A model generated the notes under the pieces. The model worked only from the letters and a program-made list of their open reading frames with translations. It searched no databases and was not told the DNA's origin. A program made the translations under genes and the position numbers. This document shows, piece after piece, positions 24,742 through 36,893 of a DNA stretch of 64,000 bases. Origin of the DNA: Spisula solida (Eukaryota; Mollusca; Bivalvia; Venerida; Mactridae); the NCBI GenBank assembly GCA_947247005.1, contig OX365944.1, positions 2,802,501 to 2,866,500 on the forward strand. Direction: 5' to 3'. Position 1 is the first letter of the stretch. Every line of letters starts with the position of its first letter.

Positions 24742-27700
24742 ATGCCAATTGCATCTCTTAAAACAGATTCTAAAACCGAAAATGAACCAAAACATCATGA
24801 TCTGAAGAAGATCAAATTTGAATCTATCACTGTATGCAAAGGTCAAACTTATATTAAAGTGTGTTGTATAAACCCAAGGACAGTCAAAAACAAGAGTCTT
24901 GCCCTTTCAGATTATATATCATCTAATGATTATGATATTGTTGCTGTGACTGAAACATGGCTAGGGGGTCCTTCCGACAAATCATGCATTGCGGAGCTTG
25001 TTCCAAATGGCTACAAAATCAAGCATGTCCCTCGTTGTGGACGCGGTGGAGGAGTAGCAGTTGTGTACAAAACCACTCTTAACCTCCAGCTTCTTACTTC
25101 TACCAATGATAAAGTTTTACCACTATTGAACACATGGAATGCATTGTAACCATTAAGAACTATTCTCTGCGTCTGGCTGTGGTGTATAGGCCACCCCCTA
25201 ATCGTAAAAACGGTTTCAAGACATGTACTTTCCTGGAAACTGATTGGCCATCATTTCTGGCCAAACTTGTAACTACAGAAAGTAACATCATTATTGTTGG
25301 GGATGTAAACATCCACCTTGACACCCTTTCAAACCCAGAGTCTGCCAAGTTCACCAGTGTACTTGAATCTTGCGGCATGCAGCAGCATGTAACTGGGGCA
25401 ACTCATGTGGCTGGACACACATTGGATGTGGTTATCACCAGAGATACTGACACTAATGTTTCACAAGTTGAAATATCGGACCCTGGACTCCCTGATAACA
25501 GTGGAAAGACGTCACGTGACCATTTTGCAGTAGTATTTAAAGCATGCGCTGCTAAACCTGCTCCTGTGAGAAAAACTGTGAATTTTAGAAAGCTAAAATC
25601 GATTGATGTCAATGAATTCAAAAAAGACATTCAATCATCAGATGTTTTGAAAAGCGGGCTGCACATTTCCGATGTTGATGAACTTGTTGAGGTGTATACC
25701 CATGGACTGTCATCACTCATTGACAAACATGCTCCCCTCAAATCTAAAACCATTGTTTTAAGACCTTCTTTTCCTTGGTACACTGAAGATCTACATGACG
25801 CCAAACATCTGAGGCGTAAACTTGAGCGAAAATGGCGAGCCACTAAATTAACGATAGATCATGAAATAAATAGAAATCAATGTTCGGCTGTCAACAAATT
25901 GCTTAAACAATCTAAAGTAACCTTTTATGAAGATAAGGTAGAGGCATGTGGTCGCGATCAGAAAGAGTTTTTAAGATAACTAAACATCTGATGGGCGATG
26001 CTAAGGAAGTGGTGTTACCATCTAATAAATCGGCCAAGTTGCTTGCACAGGACTTCAGTGACTTCTTCATCAACAAAATTGAAGGAATACGAACTGAAAT
26101 TGCCTCCACTACTCAGTCAACCCAACATGGTGACACTGCTGAATTCGACACACCTTTTCGAGAAGAGCAACTATCTGAGTTTTCTCCGACTTCAGAAGAA
26201 GAAATCCGGAAACTGATAAATAGATCACCTAGTAAATCATGTGAGCTTGACCCAATCCCAACATGGTTGTTGAAGGATTGTTTAAATGAACTACTGCCAA
26301 TATTAACACGACTATTTAATGCATCACTTGAAAATGCTTATGTACCCACGGCTTTTAAAAGCTCCAGAATAAGACCACTGATAAAGAAGCCAGGCCTTGA
26401 TCAAACTGTAATGAAAAATTACAGACCGGTGTCAAACTTACCTTTCATTTCCAAAGTTCTTGAGAAGGTAGTCGATGCTCAACTAGATGAGCACTTAACA
26501 CTGTACAATCTCCATGAAGAACGCCAGTCAGCATATAGAAAATTCCATTCTACTGAAACTGCTTTACCTCGTGTGCAAAATGACATCCTTTGTTCTCTAG
26601 ACCAGAATAAAGCTACTGTCCTCGTCATGCTTGATTTATCAGCAGCATTTGATACCATTGATCACACCACCCTCCTACGCCGACTTGAAAATCATTTTGG
26701 TATAGTAGGCAAACCATTGGAGTGGATGAAATCCTATCTGTGTGACCGTTACCAGACTGTTTGTATTAATGGTGAACTTTCGGAACCAGTACTGATGAAT
26801 TATAGCGTACCTCAGGGCTCTGTGCTTGGTCCCAAAAACTACATCATGTATACAAAACCAGTGGGTGCAATCTGCAGAAAGCATCAACTGCAACATCATT
26901 TCTACGCTGATGACTCCCAGTTGTATATGGCATTCCAACCGAAGGATTGCGTTTCACGCGATGAGACACTGCAACGAATTGAAGCATGTCTGAAGGATAT
27001 ATTGCTCTGGATGAAGAACAATTTGTTAAAACTTAATGCAGACAAGACAGAGGTAATCCTGTTTGTTCCGAAACGGAATACCAATGCTGCCGAGAATATC
27101 ACAGTGAAAGTTGGTGACGCTGTGATCAGCCCATCATCAGTGGTGAGAAACATTGGTGCCATGTTGGATTCACACCTGAGTATGGATAAACATGTAAACT
27201 CTGTCTCCAGGTCTTGTTTCATGCAGATCCGACACATAGGTCAAATCAGACAATATTTGACAGTTGATGCAACAAAATCCCTCATAAATTCTTTAGTAAC
27301 ATCAAAACTGGATTTTTGCAACTCATTATTGTGCGGCTCCCCAAAAACCATTTTGATCAAACTACAAAATATTCAAAATACAGCTGCCCGCCTCATCGCA
27401 CGGCTACCGCGATACAACAACATCACTCCTGTGCTGAAGGATCTTCACTGGTTACCTGTACAATACAGAGTGGAGTACAAGGTATTGACTCATGTTTACA
27501 AAGCACTACATGGAAAGTCCCCAGGCTACATCAGAAGTATTTTGGAAATATATACTCCACAAAGACAGCTTAGGTCACAAAATGACTCTATTCTTCTAGT
27601 TGTGCCGAGGATGAGGACTGTATCGTACGGTGATCGATGTTTCATGGCTGCAACACCGAAGCTCTGGAATGCACTGCCAACAGCACTCAGAGATAGTAAA

Positions 27701-27763
27701 ACACTACGATCATTCAAGAAAGCGCTAAAAACGCACTGTTTTACCAAAGCATATTCTGGCTGA
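24742..27763 (+). pseudogene. LINE D ORF2: endonuclease and reverse transcriptase
   Basis: The endonuclease part (24742-25979) shows CCINPRTVKNK, VAVTETWLGG, GRGGGVAVVYK, VVGDVN-type GDVNIHLD, HTLDVVITR and SRDHFAV. RT (from about 25946) shows KNYRPVSNLPFISKVLEK, the LDLSAAFDTIDH motif, YSVPQGSVLGP and catalytic HFYADDSQLY. The C-terminus (CFMAATPKLWNALPTALRDS) is typical of CR1/L2-group LINEs. Two frameshifts occur: at about 25110-25134 and at the T5 run near 25968-25972. The RT frame alone is open for 605 codons. Confidence 0.9.
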
Positions 27764-28165
27764 TGATTAGCTTGACTTTTTAAGAGTCTCCTAAAAGGTA
27801 GTACATTTATACCTTTGGAGAAGGTTTCTTGTAGCAGTGGTATGTGACGCTGTTCTTGAATCACTAGTACAGTAGTAAATAAATCGGGGGTCTCCTGTCT
27901 CCTTAAAGGAAGTATCACTATTCCTTTGGAGTTAGTTTCTCGTGGCAGTGGTATGTGACGCTGCTCTTGAAACACCCATTTTAGGGGGTATTTGAGGGAG
28001 GATTTTAGCCTTAAACTTTAATATATATTATATACATTTGTTGTTATGTTTGCATGCATATATCTATGTAAAATTGTTTTAACCATGTCTTAAATGTGAT
28101 TGTAAAGCACTTTTGAACGTGTAATTACATGATAAAAGTGCTATATAAATATGGTATAATAATAA
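24742..28165 (+). mobile_element. LINE D, CR1/L2-like, with SINE-type 3' tail
   Basis: Endonuclease and RT are followed by a 3' UTR (27764-28165) ending in GTAAAGCACTTTTGAACGTG, then AAAAGTGCTATATAAATATGG and an (ATA/AAT)n tail. This end matches the 3' end of the SINE copies at 23900-23965, 35935-36000 and 59713-59770 (minus). The UTR holds two diverged copies of GGTATGTGACGCTG with surrounding sequence (about 27790-27965). Confidence 0.85.
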
Positions 28166-28591
28166 TAATAAATAATGAGATGTGATATTTTTTTCTGAAA
28201 TTATCTATCTTCGCCGTCTGCATACAAAGCATAATAAATGACATGTATTTATATCTGAACATTATTTACTGGTACGCTATCATAACACGTATGCAACGTT
28301 GTCTACTAATAGCGCACGTGTCTGTCCACAGAACTCGTCCATCTAGGAAATCACGTGAAGTTCATCTGTTCAGCTAACAGTTCAAGCTGGAATGATACTG
28401 TATGTTAGAAAACGCCCGGCCTTCACAATTTGTATCACTGGCTGTAGTGTACTCAAGTTGAACTCAATGGACCGTGCAATGTCGAGATCGAGTCGACAGT
28501 ACTCGCCACGTGCTCCTCGTGCTATATAACAAGCCACGCGTGTGTACATAACATAAACTATTACCCACGTGACATTTATACAGTTTTGAAG

Positions 28592-29695
28592 CAAAGGGAT
28601 TCGACCCGATAAAAGTATCTTTCACATCTATACTATGAATACATAAGACAGGGGTCTTTCTTTATGACTGGCCCTCATATACCCAACTCAACATTATGTC
28701 CAATATTTCAAACAAGCCGAATACAATCATTTAATTTGTACTGCACACTTCAAGACAATATAATATTATACATAAAAAATACAACTTTTATCAATACACG
28801 TACACAATGTCGCCTGTGTCGAGCATAGAATGTTCACAAAATGCGTAAAACCCGGTTTGACGACATAATTTGCACAGACAGAAGCTAGAAAACGGCCTTC
28901 GATAAAGAAGAGAAATCATTATTTACACACGATCCCAGGATATTAGTACGACGATTTGATAGTGGGACATATTTTTTGCAACTTACCGCCACCTATATGT
29001 TTCTGTTCCGCTTAAATAGACGATAATCCCAGTTCAGGGAGAACTGATATTCAATTTCTAATATTTACATTCATTTCGACCATTGTAGTATCACGTGACG
29101 AATCATGTGACAATATAGAAAATGATTGGTGTTCGGGTAATACCATGCAACTCTTCAGCCAATCAAATTACTCGTAACAAAAGCCGTGCTGTCACTGTCA
29201 AAATGGCAAAAGTCGGCGAATTGTTTTCAGTCAATGTTGTTGAATTGCTGCTTTCGTCTAGCTAAGCTGTACAGAAACGGACGAGTGTCGGTGAGTTGAT
29301 CCAAATATGTTCCTCTACCAAATCGCCATACCAATTTCCTGAGATCGTGTGTAAATAATGATTTTTCTTTTTTATCGAAGGCCGTTTTCTAGTTTCTGTC
29401 TGTGCAAATTATGTCGTCAAACCGGGTTTTACGCATTTTGTGAACATTCTATGCTCGACACAGGCGACATTGTGTACGTGTATTGATAAAAGTTGTATTT
29501 TTTATGTATAATATTATATTGTCTTGAAGTGTGCAGTACAAATTAAATGATTGTATTCGGCTTGTTTGAAATATTGGACATAATGTTGAGTTGGGTATAT
29601 GAGGGCCAGTCATAAAGAAAGACCCCTGTCTTATGTATTCATAGTATAGATGTGAAAGATATTTTTATCGGGTCGAATCCCTTTGTTTTGAAGCA
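28592..29695. mobile_element. Foldback DNA element with about 350-bp arms and 8-bp target duplication
   Basis: The left arm 28592-28940 and right arm 29337-29695 are near-identical inverted repeats beginning CAAAGGGATTCGACCCGATA. The sequence TTTTGAAG flanks the element exactly on both sides (28584-28591 and 29696-29703). The 8-bp duplication fits the hAT superfamily, though no transposase is present in the roughly 395-bp loop. The loop holds CACGTGAC and an ATTGG box but no ORF. The arms differ at few positions, so the insertion is young or gene-converted. Confidence 0.9.
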
Positions 29696-29813
29696 AAGCA
29701 TACATATAGGATATTGATATCATGGAAAACCAACAAGACGGTATGTAGACCTTATATTTAAATTGTAGGTTTAAATGAAATACCATCTTGTGTTGTAATA
29801 CAGCTTATTGTTT

Positions 29814-29975
29814 GTGGTGGCACAGTGGTTGAGTGGCTAACGCTCTTGACTACTGATCGAGAGAACCCTGATTCGAATCTCGGCCGGGCACAGGCAATCG
29901 TCGTATGATATTCACAATTACCTCCCTTCAATAGCCTAAACAGTGTTTATATACAAGGTCAGGAATTCTGCAAAG
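29814..29975 (+). mobile_element. tRNA-like SINE head (family 3)
   Basis: A box A-like TGGTTGAGTGG and a box B-like GATTCGAATCT are correctly spaced, followed by a non-tRNA body (CAATCGTCGTATGATATTCA). The acceptor ends do not pair, so this is not a functional tRNA. The 3' boundary is a guess. Confidence 0.6.
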
Positions 29976-30443
29976 ACTAAACAACACATGGGTCAAAAAC
30001 TAGTACACTACCTAGTTTGCCTTCCATAAATCTGACGAGCCTAACAAAACATCATACACACAAATAAATTTCATATAATTATGAACATAGTAATGCCGAT
30101 TTCATTAAAAAACCAATAAATGTGACACTTGTCATCAAACACACACATATCATAAGTTGAAGTATTCAAGCCTAAATCGATAAACAGTTTGTCTCCATTC
30201 TTTACATACATGTCTAGGTTTATCTTAGCACATACATCCTTTCAAAATATATATTCCTTACACGAAAACAGTATCCAATTGAATCAAATACTAACCATCA
30301 ATAAGTCCCTCCTATGTACGCCGATATCCCGATTTGTTTCATATAAGTCCTTTACTGGCAAAATCACAATCACGTTGACCACCATGTTTGTTTCTGGTGG
30401 TCGGGTACCACTATATTACGACTCCGAATTCTTTTCGCGAAAT
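29976..30443. other. Unassigned spacer
   Basis: A 91-residue frame (30189-30464) crosses into the next transposon's TIR and has no domain. Nothing else is visible. Confidence 0.4.
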
Positions 30444-30870
30444 CAGTGTAGCAATACCACGTGACAAAATACTACAGTCCAAAGAAGAATTTTGTAAACA
30501 AAACCTCCACTTGGAGAAGAAAAATAGGCGTAACTATTTTATTTCTTCACCAATTTCTATGAAATATAGAGCACGCTAAGGGAAAAAATATAAGGTTTCC
30601 GCGATATATTGTATATCTCTCCGTAGTTTTGCCGTTTTTTCAATTACCCTGTGAAACCTTGGAAAAATTGTGTGTGTGAGCGGACTACAGTCTCAAGCAT
30701 TTTCGTTTCCCTCGTAATATCTACTCCATACGTGATTGAAGAGTCATATTTACACCTTCTGGGAACACCAGGGGCTATTTCGCAACCAACAAATACAGAA
30801 TGTAACAATGCATGACATTAATATGACATTTTCCTTTAATTTGCAATTATGACTACAGTCCCAAGAACAA

Positions 30871-31768
30871 AAATGTAGACTACAGTTCAAAGCTGTTTTC
30901 ATAATTTACCCTATGTACCAAGGAACATGTCGCTCCTGATGCAATTTTTGTTAACATAACACTCAATTTGTAACAACAGATTATACCATGTTTAAGAACA
31001 CAAGCACGCACATGGGTAACAATAGTATAAAATTTATACATGAAGTAATTGATATTAATCTTGTGTGGGGTAATTTTGAGTAATTTCCATACGTGTATTT
31101 GCTTTTTGATCTAAATTAAATATTTGACGGTGCCATTGGTATTCACTGTGAATTATAGAATGTAACTTAAACAGTGTGGACATACCTCGATGTACGTGAC
31201 TTAATTTCTGGCTGAGAACGCAAGCAAATAATCTGGCAACTCAAAGTTAAAAACAACCATACTCATTTTATTGTTTGACTGATTTTAACGGACCATCCTG
31301 GAAATTTGACTCACGGTAAAAATGTAGACTACAGTTCAAAGCTGTTTTCATAATTTACCCTATGTACCAAGGAACATGTCGCTCCTGATGCAATTTTTGT
31401 TAACATAACACTCAATTTGTAACAACAGATTATACCATGTTTAAGAACACAAGCACGCACATGGGTAACAATAGTATAAAATTTATACATGAAGTAATTG
31501 ATATTAATCTTGTGTGGGGTAATTTTGAGTAATTTCCATACGTGTATTTGCTTTTTGATCTAAATTAAATATTTGACGGTGCCATTGGTATTCACTGTGA
31601 ATTATAGAATGTAACTTAAACAGTGTGGACATACCTCGAGGTACGTGACTTAATTTCTGGCTGAGAACGCAAGCAAATAATCTGGCAACTCAAAGTTAAA
31701 AACAACCATACTCATTTTATTGTTTGACTGATTTTAACGGACCATCCTGGAAATTTGACTCACGGTAA
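30871..31768. repeat. 449-bp tandem duplication
   Basis: Units 30871-31319 and 31320-31768 are almost identical; the only difference I noticed is CTCGATGT versus CTCGAGGT. The first 60 bases of each unit overlap the inner end of the left TIR, so the duplication extends that TIR end inward a second time. Confidence 0.95.
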
Positions 31769-32611
31769 AATCGGTCAAAACATAAATACTTACGTTTTTT
31801 TTTATTTTACTTTGTGTTGACAATTTTGTCTTTGTTTTCTTAACCTTAAATTACGCAACATACCACGTGGTATGTCATGTCGACACGGGTAAGGTGACTT
31901 ATGCACGTTTAAACCGTGAAGTGACACAGTTGAGTAAGTAAGGAAGGTCGTTGATTGGTTTTCAGTAGGTTTGCAGGAGAAAAAGGAAAGAACTATACTG
32001 TAAGGCAGTTGCTATCCGTAACAATGCTTTTCATCTTTTTATTGAAAATACAAAATGTATGTAAAAGTCGGACATTTTACACATGTGGCTCGGTCGGGGC
32101 TGGTCAGAGGACTACCTTTTAGTGAATATCGAACAATTATCCGCAACATGACACTAAATGTATCAAGACTTCCAAAAACTTACCCGGTGAATCTTATGAG
32201 TTCAGTCGTCGGCAGTACAACCCCGAAACAGTTGGAGTGACACATAAAATCGGAAACTCAGCTGAAGTTCTCCCGATTCCTCCCAATTTCACAAATTGTA
32301 TACTGATATAATGACATTCTTGATAATCTTTTTATCTTATGTTATTCATTAGTTGCATGTACGACGTTGGTTAGATGTTTATGTTTTGTGCTTTGGTTTA
32401 TGTTTAAAAAATAGCTAAATTAGTCGCCCGCGCCACGACATAAGTACTAGGATGGACATTGCTGTCAGTAGAAAGGTAATGTTTCATTTAAAAAATTTAC
32501 ATGCATATTCAGATTTTTTAAAAACTATTCCATATATGCTTCAGTCTCTGGAAACCATGCCACTTATAGTGCATGGGACATTTGGAACATTAGATACAGT
32601 TCATTAATATA

Positions 32612-33971
32612 TACTGACGTCAAAAAGAAACGCTACACCTACCCATATGTTCGGATATTCGATACGTTAGGATAGAAAAATATAATTTCTTCTCTGAGAC
32701 TAAAATATAGAGATGTGCAAACATGTCTGCAAATTCTCATATGAAATTATCGTCATTGATATGTGCAAAAGTACGATACAAAAACATTACCCTATCCAAA
32801 ACGTCAGTAACACGTATGCCCTTCATGTCCTGCAACAACTGCTGGCAATCTTCGTCTAATAAATTGAGCAACACAAGTTAAACAGCACGTACCTTGAGAT
32901 AGTGTATATACGCCTAATGTTTAGAGTAGATATAATGGCTTTAAACGTTTCGTAGCTGACGTAAAAACTGACGTAAACGACTATCAAGGACGTCCCACGT
33001 TTGTTCCATAGGAATGTATTACATGAAAAATAAAACATCACAGCCAGACCACAATTACTTTTCACATGAGAAAAAATCAGATGTGCCGTTGTCAAGCGAA
33101 CACGCGGGTGACATTAGAGAGGTTGCGAAATTTAACATTAACACTTTTGAGTATTTCGTCATCCAGGTATGTGTAATTTCTACAAGTAACCGACGTGTGA
33201 CAGACAAAAGTATAGTGTGTACTATGCCGCACAGGTATGCGTATGCACGGGAAACACAATAATGCATCGCCAATGATTTCATTGAGTTTATATAAACAAT
33301 CATTATCGATTCACGAAGAAATCATGCTACCCCTGGCATGTGATGTTACAAGCACATGTTATCTTTCGCAGGCCAATTTTAATGGCAACGCGTATGTATA
33401 CATGTACGGGTAACTACACGTACACGTAGGCGTACACATTCGCATCGCAACCTCTCCATTAACGGATATAAACGTCTTGTATAGAGGTCACAGGCGGTGC
33501 ATCAGAGCGGGACCTATCTGATAAGCTCCTAGTGACATTTATGCAAAGAATAAATCTGGCGATAATTTATTTTGAAGCAACAAAACGTTCAACGACTTCA
33601 ATTTGAGAAATTCCACTTTCCAGCATTCAAAAAACCCGTGCTCGATTTCCCCTTTTTAGTCGAGTTATTTAAATCGCTTTCATTTTGTAAATGTCCTTGT
33701 GAATTTCACATTGTAAACCAACTTCAGCATATAACTGCCCTTTTATCGACCAACGGAAATGCCACTTGGTAAAGGAGCTCGGGATGCTCGTGCGAATCGT
33801 GCGTCATACCATACTTCAGCACATCTGGACCAGATCGGGATTACTTTTTTGCTTCGGCAGACCTTTGCGTTCTTAGCTAAACTATGGTCTGTCAATAATC
33901 ACGGGAATAGTTTGGAAAATTAAAACGTTATTTACTTTTTTCAATGTAGTGTTTTTTTCTTGACGTCAGTA
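32612..33971 (-). mobile_element. Decayed mariner/Tc1-like element nested in the X-family element
   Basis: The ends TACTGACGTCAA.. and ..TTGACGTCAGTA are inverted, with TA on both sides (32610-32611 and 33972-33973). The left reads AAAAAGAAACGCTAC and the right complement reads GAAAAAAACACTAC. Length is 1360 bp, the usual size of an autonomous mariner. On the minus strand 33462-33491 translates as VTSIQDVYIR, resembling the start of the second transposase helix-turn-helix (VTTPxQDRYI). The rest is frameshifted and stopped, and no DDE triad can be read. Confidence 0.65.
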
Positions 33972-35330
33972 TACTTGTGGTATAGTCCAGTTAGGATATT
34001 GTGACAGTGACGTTGCAGTTTATGTGTACGTAAAAAATCACAACCATTGTCAAAACAGGTAGAGCGAAGTTTAGTATGTGTATGTTAGTTAAGCATTGAC
34101 ATTATGGTTGTTTGTACAATATAAGCCTTTATAATTCGTTTTACACCGTTATAGTGGACTTTACCGCTGGGTCACTGGACTATTATCCTGACTGGACTAT
34201 AGACCCAAATATAAATAATGAAAAAAAATCACGTATTTTCGGGTATTAAATTTTGTTGATTTTGATAAAAATGCATGTTCATGGAGTTGTAAATTCGTGG
34301 ATTACAGAACACAAAAAGGTAAAACATGTCTGAATTTGAGAGGTCGATTATTCGTGGAGACTAGATTTTGTGGTCGAGTTCAACAGCGAAAATTACGAAA
34401 ATTAAACCCCCTTCAAAAATGATGATTTTACAGTATATGTCATTTATTTAGCGCAAAATTATTACGACATATTCTATTGCGCTTCACAATACCATGATTG
34501 AAGAAAAAAAACTATTATTACCATCTAGGAATGTTTTTGTCTGTAATGATGCCTTGATCGACTGAGCCCAAATGATACCGATTAAACATGTGGAGGCCAA
34601 ATTTGAATGCATGTTCATAAATAGTTTTTTATGGTAAACGAAAGTGTCCACGCTCAATGGATGACATGTTGCTTGGTATTATGGTAAATTATGAAAACAG
34701 CTTTGAACTGTAGTCTAAATTTTTGTTCTTGGGACTGTAGTCATAATTGCAAATTAAAGGAAAATGTCATATTAATGTCATGCATTGTTACTTTCTGTAT
34801 TTGTTGGTTGCGAAATAGCCCCTAGTGTTCCCAGAAGGTGTAAATATGACTCTTCAATCACGTATGAAGTAGATATTACGAGGGAAACGAAAATGCTTGA
34901 GACTGTAGTCCGCTCTCACACGCAATTTTTCCAAGGTTTCACAGGGTAATTGAAAAAACGGCAAAACTACGGAGAGATATACAATATATCGCGGAAACCT
35001 TATATTTTTTCCCTTAGCGTGCTCTATATTTCATAGAAATTGGTGAAGAAATAAAATAGTTACGCCTATTTTTCTTCTCCAAGTGGAGGTTTTGTTTACA
35101 AAATTCTTCTTTGGACTGTAGTATTTTGTCACGTGGTATTGCTACACTGGAAATGGCAGATAAGCGGAATGAAAATGTGCGTCCATCGTTAATACACGAT
35201 AAAAAGAAGAGCTCCGAGAAGTTGGCAGGAAGTTGGAAGATCGTAGTTAGATATTGAATTTCCACCTGCACGCCAATAACGAGGTACAATGTAGCAGTGA
35301 GTTCGATATTCACATAGCCACGTCAATTTC

Positions 35331-35438
35331 CAATGGCAGGGGACTAGGTGTCCATGTGAAAAACCTAAATGGCAGGGGACTTGGTGTTCATGTGAAAAAC
35401 CTAAATGGTAGGAGACTAGGTGTCCGTAGGAAAAACCT
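35331..35438 (+). repeat. 36-bp tandem repeat, three copies, open in one frame
   Basis: The units begin AATGGCAGGGGACT and end AAAAACCT. In the frame of 35254-35469 each unit encodes NGRGLGVHVKNL with changes in the third. The frame is short (71 residues) and its coding status is unknown. Confidence 0.85.
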
Positions 35439-35787
35439 AGTCCGGAAACGTTATGCGTGTGTTTCATGACAAGTGACACATTTATTGTTTGTTTAATGAA
35501 ATGGCCAGTACTATGTACATATATAATAATTATTAATCTGTATGATGTTGTGTTAGGTTGGTCAGATTTAGGGAAGGAATATTTATTAGTGTACTTGTTT
35601 TTAACCCTACTACTGACAGACAGCTCATGTATTCCTTTATATCATATGTAGTGTTAGACTTTGATTTTTTTCTCTTCTTTTACAAACGCCAAAGTCCTGT
35701 GGGCCGGGGCGCTTGGTCATTTCTGAAACGCTTTTCAGTGTTCCCCACCCAACTGACCGTGTGTCACTCCAAACACATGTGTACGGT

Positions 35788-36003
35788 GCCAGGAAGCTGT
35801 GTATCGGTGCTATACACCGGACACATTAAAGAACCAGACTGTCTATTCGAAATAAAAGCTAGGTTCACTTCTGCTGCGCCGGACACCCCTGTATCTAACG
35901 TAGAGGATGCACCTGCGCCCTTGTGGCTGCAACATGATATGTAAAGTGCCTTGAACGCGTGTTCGCATGAAAAAGGCACTATATAAATCTGGTTTATATT
36001 TTT
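35788..36003 (+). mobile_element. 5'-truncated SINE (family 1)
   Basis: It starts at GTGCCAGGAAGCTGTGTATC and ends ..GTAAAGTGCCTTGAACGCGT..CACTATATAAATCTGG, matching the body and tail of the intact copy at 59713-60129. The tRNA head is absent. Confidence 0.85.
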
Positions 36004-36348
36004 AATTTTATCCACATTGTTCAATTATTTCGTGTTGTATAACCAGATTATTTAGGATCTGTATAATTAGCAAAAACTTGTTATGGACAATTATTGCAAT
36101 TTATCGTATCATTAGGAGTAGGGATCTACAGCTTGAGTCATGTGGTCGAAACACTATACGTGCCATTAATTCAAAACAGGACACATATTTTAGGGCGATC
36201 TCTTGGCTAGAAAGAATAGGATGTGATTGAGCAAAACTATCGCATCATCCTAGTTCTAATACTTAAGTTACCTAATTAGATCAAAGGGGTTCGACACATG
36301 CACCTACAATGATTTAAACGTGTCTTCAAACACATGTAGAACAAAATC

Positions 36349-36556
36349 GATAGCCTAGTGGTTGAGCGTTCGCTTCGAGTGCGGGAGGTCCGGGGTTCGA
36401 TCCCTGGCCGCGTCATACCAAAGACGAAATAAAAATGGTACCAGAAAATTCCCTTGCTAGACGCTCAGCATAAAAGGGAAACTGGCTTCTCTTTTCTCAT
36501 ACCCTCGTGGCGATAGATAACATCAGGAATGAGGTGTCGAGAGTGATTGATATATG
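36349..36556 (+). mobile_element. tRNA-derived SINE (family 2)
   Basis: The head has box A TAGTGGTTGAGCG, an anticodon-type stem (TTCGC/GCGGG around a CGA loop) and box B GGTTCGATCCC, then a body ending CCCTCGTGGCGATAGATAAC..GAGTGATTGATATATG. The same body occurs, decayed, at 5105-5285. It lies in the region expected to hold upstream introns of the downstream gene. Confidence 0.8.
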
Positions 36557-36893
36557 TTTGAAAACTTGTTTCACAATCGACCTTAAATAAATTAGTATAA
36601 ACTAACAAAATCGACATTTATTATATAATTTTCTAGAAAGTAATGCTAGGTGTATTGAACGGGAATTATCGGCCACGAACCGCTGGGTAGTAAATCTAGC
36701 GCACTAACAACAGGACAACGTCTACCATTTCGAAATATACCTGAATTTACCACCCGGGGACAAGTGGTTTCTGTATACACTGTCCTAGCTGGAGTGGTTT
36801 TCTGTAATACGTGTATAGGTGTTCGATATTTAACCTGATAAGTTTTTGGTACACATTGATACACGTGCCCACAAATATTTTTCTGCATTTCAG
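36557..36893. other. Upstream intron or flank of the Myb-like gene
   Basis: It ends in a good acceptor (TTTTTCTGCATTTCAG). No further upstream exon could be identified, although the downstream exon starts mid-codon and needs one. A minus-strand frame of 118 residues is treated as a shadow. Confidence 0.5.

Larger units (their letters stand above)
30444..35149. mobile_element. Long X-family element: 4.7 kb, about 489-bp TIRs, GAAAT duplication
   Basis: The left TIR 30444-30932 and right TIR 34663-35149 are near-identical inverted copies starting CAGTGTAGCAATACCACGTG. GAAAT flanks both ends (30439-30443 and 35150-35154). With element X (TATAC on both sides) this fixes a 5-bp target duplication for the family. 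The inner 2.3-kb core holds a 449-bp tandem duplication and a nested mariner-like element. No transposase for the family itself is visible, so it looks non-autonomous. The superfamily is unassigned. Confidence 0.9.

Noticed and set aside
29814..29890. Functional tRNA gene
   Set aside because: Box A and B motifs are present, but the acceptor arms do not pair and a SINE-type body follows.
36351..36415. tRNA gene with a CGA anticodon
   Set aside because: No long variable arm as needed for a serine tRNA, and the same head and body recur at 5105-5285, so it is a SINE.
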